Positions 37,478 to 46,097 of a DNA stretch of 64,000 bases are shown piece after piece. Source of the DNA: Bacteroides intestinalis DSM 17393 (GTDB taxonomy: Bacteria; Bacteroidota; Bacteroidia; Bacteroidales; Bacteroidaceae); NCBI RefSeq assembly GCF_000172175.1, contig NZ_ABJL02000001.1, positions 1 through 64,000 on the forward strand, read 5' to 3'. The notes beneath the pieces are model-generated. The model was not told where the DNA came from and made no database searches. It saw only the letters and a list, made by a program, of their open reading frames with translations. Position numbers and translations under genes: made by a program. How positions within the stretch are numbered: the stretch's first letter is position 1; each line of letters opens with the position of its first letter.

Positions 37478-37552
37478 GGGCGTTTAGCTCAGCTGGTTCA
37501 GAGCATCTGCCTTACAAGCAGAGGGTCGGCGGTTCGAATCCGTCAACGCCCA
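37478..37552 (+). tRNA. tRNA-Val (anticodon TAC), copy 2
   Basis: Identical in sequence to the first copy, 30 nt downstream, presumably on the same transcript. The trailing CACA does not include an encoded CCA. Confidence 0.97.
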
Positions 37553-37568
37553 CAGATGTAAAATTATT

Positions 37569-37604
37569 AAATAGACTTGCAAGTTCTTGCAGGGCTATTT
37601 TTTT
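37569..37604 (+). terminator. Terminator after the tRNA pair
   Basis: AAATAG pairs with CTATTT, enclosing a GCAAG/CTTGC stem, then a T run. Confidence 0.75.
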
Positions 37605-37646
37605 ATCTGTTAACGTCCTTTCTTAACTTTCTTGTCTCTTTATGGC

Positions 37647-37675
37647 TTGTTACTCAGAAAAAAACGCTAATTTTG
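37647..37675 (+). promoter_or_regulatory. Promoter of purB
   Basis: TTG at 37647-37649, an 18-nt spacer and TAATTTTG at 37668-37675; about 28 nt before the ATG. Confidence 0.6.
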
Positions 37676-37703
37676 CGGCTCGATAATTATCAAAATACGA
37701 CGT

Positions 37704-39050
37704 ATGGAACTTGATTTACTTACAGCTATCTCTCCGATTGATGGTCGATATAGAGGAAAAACGGATGCCTTGGCGGCTTATTTCTCGGAGTTTGCCTTGG
37801 TGAAATACCGCGTGCAAGTGGAAGTGGAATACTTCATCACCTTGTGCGAGCTGCCTTTGCCGCAGTTGAAAGGCGTAGACAAAAGTGTATTTGAAACTTT
37901 AAGAAATATCTATCGTAACTTCTCTGAAGCTGATGCACAGCGTATCAAGGATATTGAGAGTGTGACAAACCACGACGTGAAAGCCGTGGAATATTTCCTG
38001 AAGGAAGAGTTTGATAAGATGGGTGGAATGGATGACTATAAAGAGTTTATTCATTTCGGACTGACTTCACAGGATATCAATAATACTTCTGTGCCTCTGT
38101 CTATCAAGGAAGCTCTGGAACAGGTATACTATCCGCAGATAGAGGAATTGATAGCGCAGCTTCGCACGTATGCGGAAGACTGGGCTGCTATTCCTATGCT
38201 TGCTAAGACACATGGTCAGCCGGCTTCTCCTACCCGTTTGGGGAAGGAGGTAATGGTGTTCGTCTATCGTCTTGAACGCCAATTGGCTACATTAAAGGCT
38301 TGCCCCATTACTGCTAAGTTTGGCGGTGCTACCGGAAATTACAATGCACATCATGTTGCCTATCCGGAGTTTGACTGGAAAGCATTCGGTAACAAATTCG
38401 TTGCTGAAAAGCTGGGATTGGAACGCGAAGAGTATACTACGCAGATCTCCAATTATGATAATCTTTCCGCTATCTTTGATGCAATGAAACGCATTAATAC
38501 AGTGATGATCGATATGAACCGTGACTTCTGGCAATATATTTCCATGGAATATTTCAAGCAGAAGATCAAAGCTGGTGAAGTGGGATCCAGTGCTATGCCG
38601 CACAAGGTGAATCCGATTGACTTTGAAAATGCGGAAGGTAACTTGGGTATAGCTACTGCAATTCTGGAACATCTGGCTGTGAAATTGCCGGTATCTCGTT
38701 TGCAACGCGACCTGACAGATTCTACTGTATTGCGTAATGTAGGCGTTCCGTTTGGACATATCGTAATTGCCATTCAAAGTTCGTTGAAGGGGTTGCGTAA
38801 GTTGTTGCTGAATGAAACTGCTATTTATCGTGATTTGGATAATTGCTGGAGCGTGGTAGCTGAGGCTATTCAGACTATCCTGCGCCGTGAAGCATATCCG
38901 CATCCGTATGAGGCGTTGAAAGCATTGACCCGTACCAACCAGGCTATTACGGAAGCTTCCATAAAAGAATTTATCGAAGGGTTGAATGTAAGCGAAGAGA
39001 TTAAGAAAGAATTGCGCGTCATTACTCCCCATACATATACAGGTATTTAA
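37704..39050 (+). CDS. purB: Adenylosuccinate lyase
   Basis: Acts twice in purine synthesis, cleaving SAICAR and adenylosuccinate to release fumarate; 448 aa, as expected. The fumarase/aspartase superfamily signature GSSAMPHKVNPIDFE is intact, and TSQDINNTS and KTHGQPASPT supply further active-site motifs. It is monocistronic, with a recognizable promoter and a 140-nt gap before the next gene. Confidence 0.97.
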   Translation: MELDLLTAISPIDGRYRGKTDALAAYFSEFALVKYRVQVEVEYFITLCELPLPQLKGVDKSVFETLRNIYRNFSEADAQRIKDIESVTNHDVKAVEYFLKEEFDKMGGMDDYKEFIHFGLTSQDINNTSVPLSIKEALEQVYYPQIEELIAQLRTYAEDWAAIPMLAKTHGQPASPTRLGKEVMVFVYRLERQLATLKACPITAKFGGATGNYNAHHVAYPEFDWKAFGNKFVAEKLGLEREEYTTQISNYDNLSAIFDAMKRINTVMIDMNRDFWQYISMEYFKQKIKAGEVGSSAMPHKVNPIDFENAEGNLGIATAILEHLAVKLPVSRLQRDLTDSTVLRNVGVPFGHIVIAIQSSLKGLRKLLLNETAIYRDLDNCWSVVAEAIQTILRREAYPHPYEALKALTRTNQAITEASIKEFIEGLNVSEEIKKELRVITPHTYTGI

Positions 39051-39174
39051 AAAGAGTAGGAAAAAATAGCCGGATAATGAAGCCAACATTTTAAATCTGG
39101 TGATTGTTAATATAGTATACATATATAATAAGGTATAAAAGTGATAATAGAATGGCCGTGAGGCCAACGTTTAA

Positions 39175-39190
39175 TTTTATTCGAATAAAA
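39175..39190. repeat. Perfect 16-bp palindrome before rluB-like gene
   Basis: TTTTATTCGAATAAAA ends 2 nt before the ATG. A GGCC/GGCC mini-hairpin lies just upstream. It may mask or mark the ribosome-binding region. Confidence 0.6.
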
Positions 39191-39192
39191 CA

Positions 39193-40647
39193 ATGAGTAC
39201 AGAAAACGAAACTTGGCGTGACGATTCTTCCAATGAGGAGAATTCAGGCAACAGATTTGACAGAGAAAACAATTACAGCCGTCCGTCTTACAACCGTGAA
39301 GGTGGTGACCGACCTTATCGTCCACGTTTTAACAGCGAAAGTGGTGATCGTCCACAGCGTGCTTACAGCAGTGATCGCCCGTATCGCCCGCGCTTTAATC
39401 CTAATGCCGAAGGTGGTGAACGTCCACAACGTTCATATGGTGACCGTCCGTCTTACAACCGTGAAGGTGGCGACCGTCCTTATCGTCCGCGCTATAACAG
39501 CGAAGGTGGCGATCGTCCGCAACGCCCATCCTATGGAAATAACAGTGGTGGTGACCGTCCTTACCGTCCTCGCTATAACAGTGAAGGTGGTGATCGTCCT
39601 CAGCGTCCTTCTTATGGTGACCGTCCTCAGCGCCCACGTTTTAATAGTGGTGATGGTGGACAGCGTTCCTATAACAATGATCGTCCTTATCGTCCACGCT
39701 ACAATAGTGGTGATGGTGGCGACCGTCCTCAGCGTCCTTATGGAAGTTCATCTTATGGTGGTTCTTCTTATGGCGATCGTCCTCAACGTCCGCGTTTTAA
39801 TCCCAATGGTGGTGGAAGACCGGGTGGATATGGCCGCCCTCAACAACGCCGTACACCGGATTATGATCCGAATGCAAAGTATAGCCGTAAGAAGCAGATA
39901 GAATATAAGGAGCAGTTTACTGATCCTAATGAACCGATCCGTTTGAATAAGTTCTTGGCTAATGCAGGCGTTTGCTCTCGTCGTGAGGCAGATGAATTCA
40001 TCACAGCAGGTGTGGTTTCTGTAAACGGAGCAGTGGTTACAGAGCTCGGAACCAAGATCAAACGCGGTGACGAAGTGAAATTCCACGATCAGCCGGTAAG
40101 TATCGAACGTAAGATCTATATCTTGCTGAATAAGCCGAAAGATACTGTGACTACCTCGGATGATCCGCAGGCACGCCGCACGGTAATGGATTTGGTGAAA
40201 GGTGCTTGTGATGAACGTATTTATCCGGTAGGTCGTCTGGACCGCAACACTACAGGTGTATTGCTACTGACGAATGACGGTGATTTGGCTTCTAAGTTGA
40301 CTCATCCGAAGTTCCTGAAGAAGAAGATTTATCACGTACATACAGATAAGAATGTGACAAAAGCTGATATGGATCAGATTGCAGCTGGTATTCAGTTGGA
40401 TGATGGTGAAATCCATGCAGATGCTATCAGTTATACGGACGATGTTAGACGGGATGAAGTGGGCATTGAAATCCACTCAGGTAAGAACCGTATTGTTCGT
40501 CGTATATTTGAGTCACTGGGCTACAAGGTAGTGAAACTCGACCGCGTATTCTTTGCCGGACTGACTAAGAAGGGCTTGCGTCGTGGCGAATGGCGCTATT
40601 TGAGCGAACAGGAAGTAAACTACCTGCGCATGGGCTCTTTTGAGTAA
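39193..40647 (+). CDS. rluB: RluB-type rRNA pseudouridine synthase with repetitive N-terminus
   Basis: A pseudouridine synthase of 484 aa, probably acting on 23S rRNA. The enzyme core starts near residue 246 with an S4 domain (IRLNKFLANAGVCSRREAD) and continues into the RsuA/RluB catalytic domain with GRLDRNTTG (Asp350). The first 230 residues are low-complexity, built from units such as EGGDRPYRPRYNS or GDRPQRPRFN, rich in Arg, Gly, Tyr and Pro and probably disordered. Such an extension is far longer than in E. coli RluB. The DNA repeats keep a second plus frame open here, which is not a gene. Confidence 0.9.
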   Translation: MSTENETWRDDSSNEENSGNRFDRENNYSRPSYNREGGDRPYRPRFNSESGDRPQRAYSSDRPYRPRFNPNAEGGERPQRSYGDRPSYNREGGDRPYRPRYNSEGGDRPQRPSYGNNSGGDRPYRPRYNSEGGDRPQRPSYGDRPQRPRFNSGDGGQRSYNNDRPYRPRYNSGDGGDRPQRPYGSSSYGGSSYGDRPQRPRFNPNGGGRPGGYGRPQQRRTPDYDPNAKYSRKKQIEYKEQFTDPNEPIRLNKFLANAGVCSRREADEFITAGVVSVNGAVVTELGTKIKRGDEVKFHDQPVSIERKIYILLNKPKDTVTTSDDPQARRTVMDLVKGACDERIYPVGRLDRNTTGVLLLTNDGDLASKLTHPKFLKKKIYHVHTDKNVTKADMDQIAAGIQLDDGEIHADAISYTDDVRRDEVGIEIHSGKNRIVRRIFESLGYKVVKLDRVFFAGLTKKGLRRGEWRYLSEQEVNYLRMGSFE

Positions 40648-40675
40648 TTATATAATATAGGTTTAACACAAATTT

Positions 40676-42079
40676 ATGGAAAAGATTAGTAGAACAAAGA
40701 TTGTTGATGTATTGAAGCGCGAAGATTTTGGCGCTATGGTCAACGTGAAAGGCTGGGTTCGTACCCGCAGAGGTAGTAAACAAGTTAATTTTATCGCCCT
40801 GAATGACGGTTCTACAATAAATAATGTGCAGGTTGTGGTAGATTTGGCAAACTTTGATGAAGAGATGCTGAAAGACATTACTACCGGTGCTTGTCTGAGC
40901 GTGAATGGTGAACTGACGGAATCTGTAGGTTCCGGCCAGAAAGCTGAGATTCAGGCTCGTGAAATTGAAGTTCTGGGAACTTGTGATAATACATATCCTT
41001 TGCAAAAGAAAGGCCATACACTGGAGTTTCTGCGTGAGATTGCTCACTTGCGTCCCCGTACGAATACTTTTGGTGCAGTGTTCCGCATTCGTCATAACAT
41101 GGCGATAGCTATCCATACTTTTTTCCATCAGAAAGGTTTCGTCTATTTCCATACACCTATCATCACGGCTTCCGACTGTGAAGGTGCCGGACAAATGTTC
41201 CAGGTAACAACGAAGAACCTCTATGATTTGAAGAAGGATGAAGCCGGTTCTATCATTTATGATGACGACTTCTTTGGTAAGCAGGCCAGTCTGACGGTTT
41301 CCGGACAGTTGGAAGGTGAACTTGCTGCTACGGCATTGGGAGCTATCTATACGTTTGGTCCTACATTCCGTGCAGAAAACTCTAATACTCCGCGCCATTT
41401 GGCTGAGTTCTGGATGGTGGAACCGGAAGTTGCGTTCAATGACATTACGGACAACATGGATCTGGCAGAAGAATTTATCAAGTTCTGTGTGAAGTGGGCT
41501 TTGGATAACTGCGCTGATGATGTGAAGTTCCTCAACGATATGTTCGACAAAGGTTTGATTGAACGTCTGCAAAGTGTATTGAAGGAATCTTTCGTACGTT
41601 TGTCTTATACGGACGGTATTAAGATACTGGAAGAGGCTGTTGCTAAAGGTCATAAGTTCGAATTCCCGGTATACTGGGGCGTGGACCTGGCTTCTGAGCA
41701 CGAACGTTATCTCGTGGAAGAACATTTCAAACGTCCGGTTATCCTGACTGACTATCCGAAGGAAATCAAAGCGTTCTACATGAAGCAGAACGAAGATGGT
41801 AAAACGGTACGTGCAATGGACGTATTGTTCCCGAAGATTGGTGAGATTATTGGTGGTTCCGAGCGCGAAGCGGATTACAACAAGTTGTTGACGCGTATTG
41901 ACGAAATGCATATACCTATGAAGGATATGTGGTGGTATCTCGATACCCGTAAGTTCGGTACGTGTCCTCACTCAGGTTTTGGTCTGGGCTTTGAGCGTTT
42001 GCTTCTGTTCGTGACGGGTATGGCGAATATTCGTGATGTGATACCTTTCCCGCGTACACCGCGTAATGCAGAGTTTTAA
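40676..42079 (+). CDS. asnS: Asparaginyl-tRNA synthetase
   Basis: A class IIb aminoacyl-tRNA synthetase of 467 aa. The N-terminal OB-fold anticodon-binding domain (VNVKGWVRTRRGSK) is followed by the catalytic domain with motif 2 (TFRAENSNTPRHLAEFWMVEPE pattern) and motif 3 (GFGLGFERLL). The FWMVE and GFGLGFER wording points to AsnRS. It begins 28 nt after rluB and is closed by a terminator. Confidence 0.96.
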   Translation: MEKISRTKIVDVLKREDFGAMVNVKGWVRTRRGSKQVNFIALNDGSTINNVQVVVDLANFDEEMLKDITTGACLSVNGELTESVGSGQKAEIQAREIEVLGTCDNTYPLQKKGHTLEFLREIAHLRPRTNTFGAVFRIRHNMAIAIHTFFHQKGFVYFHTPIITASDCEGAGQMFQVTTKNLYDLKKDEAGSIIYDDDFFGKQASLTVSGQLEGELAATALGAIYTFGPTFRAENSNTPRHLAEFWMVEPEVAFNDITDNMDLAEEFIKFCVKWALDNCADDVKFLNDMFDKGLIERLQSVLKESFVRLSYTDGIKILEEAVAKGHKFEFPVYWGVDLASEHERYLVEEHFKRPVILTDYPKEIKAFYMKQNEDGKTVRAMDVLFPKIGEIIGGSEREADYNKLLTRIDEMHIPMKDMWWYLDTRKFGTCPHSGFGLGFERLLLFVTGMANIRDVIPFPRTPRNAEF

Positions 42080-42101
42080 CTCATAAATAAACAGATGAAG
42101 T

Positions 42102-42137
42102 AGCCCGCACAATCTTGGTTGTGCGGGCTCTTTTTTT
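42102..42137 (+). terminator. Terminator after asnS
   Basis: AGCCCGCACAA pairs with TTGTGCGGGCT around TCTTGG, then T7. Confidence 0.92.
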
Positions 42138-42171
42138 ATAGATAAATTGTTATAATATCAAAATAAATACT

Positions 42172-42179
42172 TATATTTG
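42172..42179 (+). promoter_or_regulatory. -7 box of the DUF4488 gene
   Basis: TATATTTG; an ATTG lies 22 nt upstream as a possible -33. The ATG is 42 nt downstream. Confidence 0.55.
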
Positions 42180-42220
42180 TGACAGTCAGATGCCAATACG
42201 TTAACCCAATATATACGAAC

Positions 42221-42712
42221 ATGAAGAAGAAGTATTTCATTACCATGTTGGCAGCGGTGCTGCTGGCGGTAACAGGAGCGATGGCACAAAAAAAGGCGAG
42301 TTTCAAACCTGCAGATTTGAAAGGTATCTGGCAGTTGTGTCACTATGTATCTGAAATTCCGGATGTTCCCGGTGCTTTGAAGCCCAGTAACACGTTTAAG
42401 GTGTTGAGTGACGACGGGCGTATCGTCAATTTCACTCTTATTCCCGGCAAAGATGCTATAATCACCGGATATGGTACCTATACCCAGCTGACGGATAATA
42501 GCTATCGGGAAAGTATTGAAAAAAACATTCACCTGCCCATGCTGGATAATAAAGATAATGTTCTGGAGTTTGAGATGGGAGAGGGTGGACTTATGCATCT
42601 GAAGTATTTTATTTCTAAAGATTTGAACGGCAACGAACTGAACTGCTGGTATCATGAAACTTGGAAACGGGTAATGATGCCACCTGCATTCCCTGAAGAC
42701 ATTGTCCGTTAA
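42221..42712 (+). CDS. DUF4488-family secreted protein
   Basis: A 163-aa exported protein with a signal peptide (about residues 1-22, ending AMAQK). The ATG at 42221 is used because it begins the signal peptide; an upstream GTG-initiated frame is unlikely because it overlaps the promoter. The mature part starts PADLKGIWQLCHYV, a lipocalin-like opening typical of DUF4488. Its function is unknown. It stands alone between asnS and the ribosomal operon. Confidence 0.75.
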   Translation: MKKKYFITMLAAVLLAVTGAMAQKKASFKPADLKGIWQLCHYVSEIPDVPGALKPSNTFKVLSDDGRIVNFTLIPGKDAIITGYGTYTQLTDNSYRESIEKNIHLPMLDNKDNVLEFEMGEGGLMHLKYFISKDLNGNELNCWYHETWKRVMMPPAFPEDIVR

Positions 42713-42733
42713 AGCGGGTTATCCTAATATGAT

Positions 42734-42784
42734 AAGCAGTGTTGTGATGCATAACAAGTAATCTAATGCATCGTAACACTGCTT
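42734..42784 (+). terminator. Hairpin terminator after the DUF4488 gene
   Basis: The 19-nt arms (42734-42752 and 42766-42784) pair fully if two G-U pairs are allowed, followed by a short T-rich tail. Probably a terminator. Confidence 0.65.
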
Positions 42785-42846
42785 GTTTTGTGTCCTAACA
42801 TTGCTTGTGATTGATAGTTAGCTTCTTTAAAAAAAAGAAGAAAACG

Positions 42847-42877
42847 TTTGCCAGTTTTGGGAAAATCCGTACCTTTG
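42847..42877 (+). promoter_or_regulatory. Promoter of the rplM-rpsI-rpsB-tsf operon
   Basis: TTTG at 42847-42850, a 19-nt spacer and TACCTTTG at 42870-42877. The leader to rplM is about 120 nt. Confidence 0.82.
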
Positions 42878-42883
42878 CAAGCC

Positions 42884-43001
42884 GATTATTATCTAATAAG
42901 GATAAGCAATTAATTCAGAGCGAGTTAATCTACCTTTGTCCGGGGTAGCTAATCCGTAATGAAGATTTTTTTAGTAGTAACATTTAAAAAACAAATCAAG
43001 A
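42884..43001 (+). promoter_or_regulatory. Structured 5' leader of rplM
   Basis: GGATAAGC (42900-42907) can pair with GCTAATCC (42948-42955), enclosing CTACC/GGTAG. A possible ribosomal-protein autoregulatory leader. Confidence 0.4.
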
Positions 43002-43463
43002 GTGGATACTTTAAGTTACAAGACCATTTCTGCAAACAAAGCTACGGTAACCAAAGAATGGGTTATTGTTGACGCTACAGACCAAGTATTGGGTCGTCTG
43101 GGCGCAAAAGTTGCGAAACTGTTGAGAGGAAAGTATAAACCAAACTTTACTCCTCACGTAGATTGCGGTGATAATGTAATCATTATCAATGCCGACAAAG
43201 TTAAAATGACAGGTAATAAGTGGACTGACAAAGTGTATTTGTCATACACAGGTTATCCCGGTGGTCAGAGAGAAATGACTCCTGCTCGTCTGCAGGCTAA
43301 ACCGAATGGTGATGACAGACTGTTGAGAAAAGTAGTAAAGGGTATGTTGCCTAAGAATAAATTGGGCGCTAAATTGCTGAGCAATATGTACGTATATGCC
43401 GGTAGCGAGCACAAACATGACGCTCAGAACCCGAAATCAATTGATATAAACTTACTTAAATAA
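43002..43463 (+). CDS. rplM: 50S ribosomal protein L13
   Basis: A 153-aa uL13 protein of the large subunit. The motifs WVIVDATDQVLGRLG and VVKGMLPKNKLG are typical. The start is GTG; the reading begins MDTLSYKTIS, with no in-frame ATG nearby. rpsI follows 5 nt after the stop, the universal rplM-rpsI pairing. Confidence 0.96.
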   Translation: MDTLSYKTISANKATVTKEWVIVDATDQVLGRLGAKVAKLLRGKYKPNFTPHVDCGDNVIIINADKVKMTGNKWTDKVYLSYTGYPGGQREMTPARLQAKPNGDDRLLRKVVKGMLPKNKLGAKLLSNMYVYAGSEHKHDAQNPKSIDINLLK

Positions 43464-43468
43464 TAGAT

Positions 43469-43855
43469 ATGGAAGTAGTAAATGCATTAGGCAGACGTAA
43501 AAGTGCAATTGCACGCATTTTCGTAACCGAAGGTACAGGAAAGATTACTATTAACAAGAGAGACCTTGCAGAGTACTTTCCATCAACTATTCTTCAGTAT
43601 GTAGTAAAACAACCGCTGAGTAAGCTGGGTGTTGCTGAAAAATATGATATTAAAGTAAATCTTTGCGGTGGTGGTTTCACCGGTCAGTCTCAGGCTTTGC
43701 GTTTGGCTATTGCCCGCGCATTGGTGAAGATGAATGCTGAAGACAAAGCTGCTCTTCGCGCTGAAGGCTTCATGACTCGTGACCCGCGTTCTGTTGAACG
43801 TAAGAAACCGGGACAACCGAAAGCTCGTAGAAGATTCCAGTTCAGTAAACGTTAA
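43469..43855 (+). CDS. rpsI: 30S ribosomal protein S9
   Basis: A 128-aa uS9 protein. It has the N-terminal ALGRRKSAIARI and the basic C-terminus ending RRRFQFSKR, whose last residues reach the decoding centre in the family. It is 5 nt after rplM. Confidence 0.97.
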   Translation: MEVVNALGRRKSAIARIFVTEGTGKITINKRDLAEYFPSTILQYVVKQPLSKLGVAEKYDIKVNLCGGGFTGQSQALRLAIARALVKMNAEDKAALRAEGFMTRDPRSVERKKPGQPKARRRFQFSKR

Positions 43856-43929
43856 GAGTTGCAGAAACGTTGGGGCGGACAAGTTGCTTAATTCTCAACT
43901 TTTATCTCTCAACTCTCAACTGAAAGAGC

Positions 43930-43987
43930 GTTTAGTATCTAAACTACCGGGACTCTGGAATGATAGACTACCCGGCGGTTGGTTTAG
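43930..43987 (+). promoter_or_regulatory. Alternative-helix leader before rpsB
   Basis: CTAAAC (43939-43944) can pair either with GTTTAG at 43930-43935 or with GTTTAG at 43982-43987. The second choice is reinforced by CCGGG/CCCGG (43947-43951 with 43971-43975). These folds exclude each other, as in a regulatory leader for S2. Confidence 0.5.
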
Positions 43988-44029
43988 AAAAAACAAAAAA
44001 GAAAGTAAACGATTTAAAGAAAAAACAAG

Positions 44030-44866
44030 ATGTCAAGAACAAATTTTGATACATTATTGGAAGCCGGTTGCCACTTTGGTCACCTCAAAAGAAAGTGGAA
44101 TCCTGCAATGGCTCCTTATATTTTCATGGAACGCAATGGTATCCATATCATTGACCTCCACAAGACAGTTGCTAAAGTAGACGAAGCTGCTGAAGCTTTG
44201 AAGCAAATTGCTAAATCAGGAAAGAAAGTCCTGTTCGTTGCTACTAAAAAACAAGCTAAACAAGTGGTTGCTGATAAAGCTGCCTCTGTAAATATGCCTT
44301 ATGTAATCGAGCGTTGGCCGGGCGGTATGTTGACTAACTTCCCCACTATCCGCAAGGCTGTTAAGAAGATGGCTACCATCGACAAATTGACAAATGACGG
44401 TACGTACTCTAATCTGTCTAAGAGAGAAATCCTGCAGATTTCACGTCAACGTGCTAAGCTGGACAAGACTTTGGGTTCTATTGCTGACCTGACTCGTCTG
44501 CCGTCTGCATTGTTCGTTATCGATGTTATGAAAGAAAACATTGCAGTTCGCGAAGCTAACCGTTTGGGTATCCCCGTATTCGGTATCGTTGATACGAACT
44601 CTGATCCTTCTAACATTGATTTCGTTATCCCGGCTAATGATGATGCTACTAAATCAATAGAAGTAATTCTGGATGCTTGCTGCGCTGCTATGCAGGAAGG
44701 TTTGGAAGAAAGAAAAGCTGAAAAAGTAGACATGGAAGCAGCTGGTGAAGCTCCTGCCAATAAAGGCAAGAAGAAAGCTACAAAAGCAAGACTCGACAAA
44801 TCTGACGAGGAAGCAATCAATGCAGCTAAAGCTGCTGCTTTCCTGAAGGAAGACGAAGAGGCTTAA
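44030..44866 (+). CDS. rpsB: 30S ribosomal protein S2
   Basis: A 278-aa uS2 protein. The conserved AGCHFGHLKRKWNPAM and RWPGGMLTNF segments are clear. The C-terminus has an acidic/basic tail of about 40 residues rich in Ala, Glu and Lys, longer than in E. coli S2. It lies 174 nt after rpsI behind a structured leader and is followed by tsf, the common rpsB-tsf order. Confidence 0.97.
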   Translation: MSRTNFDTLLEAGCHFGHLKRKWNPAMAPYIFMERNGIHIIDLHKTVAKVDEAAEALKQIAKSGKKVLFVATKKQAKQVVADKAASVNMPYVIERWPGGMLTNFPTIRKAVKKMATIDKLTNDGTYSNLSKREILQISRQRAKLDKTLGSIADLTRLPSALFVIDVMKENIAVREANRLGIPVFGIVDTNSDPSNIDFVIPANDDATKSIEVILDACCAAMQEGLEERKAEKVDMEAAGEAPANKGKKKATKARLDKSDEEAINAAKAAAFLKEDEEA

Positions 44867-44875
44867 TCATACTTG

Positions 44876-44938
44876 AATGGTAAGATGGTAAAATGATAAG
44901 ATGATAATGTCGTCTTACCATCCTATCATCTTACCATT
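44876..44938 (+). repeat. Octamer-built hairpin between rpsB and tsf
   Basis: Arms at 44876-44901 and 44913-44938 pair at 22 of 26 positions. Each arm is a chain of 8-mers of the type ATGRTAAR (left) and YYTAYCAT (right). A similar hairpin occurs at 57168-57256. No T run follows. Confidence 0.75.
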
Positions 44939-44977
44939 CTATCATTTTGAATATTAATTATAAAAAGAAAATATATT

Positions 44978-45970
44978 ATGGCTGTAACAATGGCTGATAT
45001 TACCAAACTCCGTAAAATGACCGGAGCAGGTATGATGGACTGCAAGAATGCGTTGACGGAAGCCGAAGGCGATTTCGACAAGGCAATGGAAATAATCCGT
45101 AAGAAGGGACAGGCTGTTGCCGCTAAGCGTTCAGACCGTGAAGCTTCTGAAGGTTGTGTTCTGGCTAAGACTACCGGTAACTTTGCCGTTATCATTGCTT
45201 TGAAGTGTGAAACTGACTTCGTGGCTCAGAATGCTGATTTTATAAAATTGACTCAAGATATTCTGGATCTTGCTGTAGCTAACAACTGCAAGACTTTGGA
45301 TGAGGTAAAAGCATTGCCGATGGGTAACGGTACTGTACAGGATGCAGTGACTGACCGTAGCGGTATTACAGGTGAGAAGATGGAGCTTGACGGCTATCTG
45401 ACTGTAGAGGGTGCAAGCACTGTCGTTTACAATCACATGAATAGAAACGGTCTTTGCACGATCGCTGCTTTCAACAAAGAAGTTAACGAACAGTTGGCTA
45501 AGGAAGTGGCTATGCAGATTGCAGCTATGAATCCTCTTGCAATTGATGAGGACGGCGTTTCTGAAGATGTGAAGCAGAAAGAGATTGAAGTTGCTATCGA
45601 AAAGACAAAAGCAGAACAGGTACAGAAAGCTGTTGAGGCTGCTTTGAAGAAAGCAAATATCAATCCGGCTCACGTGGACAGCGAAGACCACATGGAAAGC
45701 AACATGGCTAAAGGTTGGATTACAGCTGAAGATGTAGCAAAAGCAAAAGAAATCATTGCTACTGTTTCTGCTGAAAAGGCTGCACACCTGCCTGAACAAA
45801 TGATCCAGAACATCGCTAAAGGTCGTCTGGCTAAGTTCTTGAAAGAAGTTTGCTTGCTGAACCAGGAAAATATTATGGATTCTAAGAAGACTGTAAGAGA
45901 AGTGTTGGCAGCAGCTGACCCTGAATTGAAGATTGTAGATTTCAAGCGTTTCACTTTGAAAGCTGAATAA
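44978..45970 (+). CDS. tsf: Translation elongation factor Ts
   Basis: The nucleotide-exchange factor for EF-Tu, 330 aa. The N-terminal UBA-like domain includes LRKMTGAGMMDCKNAL, and the core has IALKCETDFVAQN. It is longer than E. coli EF-Ts because of an expanded dimerization region. It ends the ribosomal operon and is followed by a terminator. Confidence 0.96.
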   Translation: MAVTMADITKLRKMTGAGMMDCKNALTEAEGDFDKAMEIIRKKGQAVAAKRSDREASEGCVLAKTTGNFAVIIALKCETDFVAQNADFIKLTQDILDLAVANNCKTLDEVKALPMGNGTVQDAVTDRSGITGEKMELDGYLTVEGASTVVYNHMNRNGLCTIAAFNKEVNEQLAKEVAMQIAAMNPLAIDEDGVSEDVKQKEIEVAIEKTKAEQVQKAVEAALKKANINPAHVDSEDHMESNMAKGWITAEDVAKAKEIIATVSAEKAAHLPEQMIQNIAKGRLAKFLKEVCLLNQENIMDSKKTVREVLAAADPELKIVDFKRFTLKAE

Positions 45971-45990
45971 TTCAACTCAATATATATAGA

Positions 45991-46028
45991 AAACGACCGC
46001 ACGGGAATTTCCGTTGCGGTCGTTTTTT
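45991..46028 (+). terminator. Terminator after tsf
   Basis: AACGACCGCA pairs with TGCGGTCGTT, then T7. It ends the ribosomal operon. Confidence 0.9.
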
Positions 46029-46097
46029 TATGCATATTTGCTTCTTTTAGAAGAAGTGATATACTTACTGATAGACCGTCTGTTTCGGTGAACCGGA

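Noticed and set aside
37367..37561. 64-codon ORF across both tRNA-Val genes
   Set aside because: It translates tRNA sequence twice; both copies give the same peptide. It is an artefact.
38292..39167. 291-codon minus-strand ORF opposite purB
   Set aside because: Antisense of a conserved enzyme gene, with shadow-type composition.
39218..39901. 227-codon plus-strand ORF inside the rluB-like gene
   Set aside because: A frame kept open by the DNA repeats of the N-terminal region; it reads as monotonous VLIV/TVKV repeats.
40565..41971. 468-codon minus-strand ORF opposite asnS
   Set aside because: It is the antisense shadow of a conserved gene; its translation is rich in Cys, His, Phe and Arg and resembles no family.
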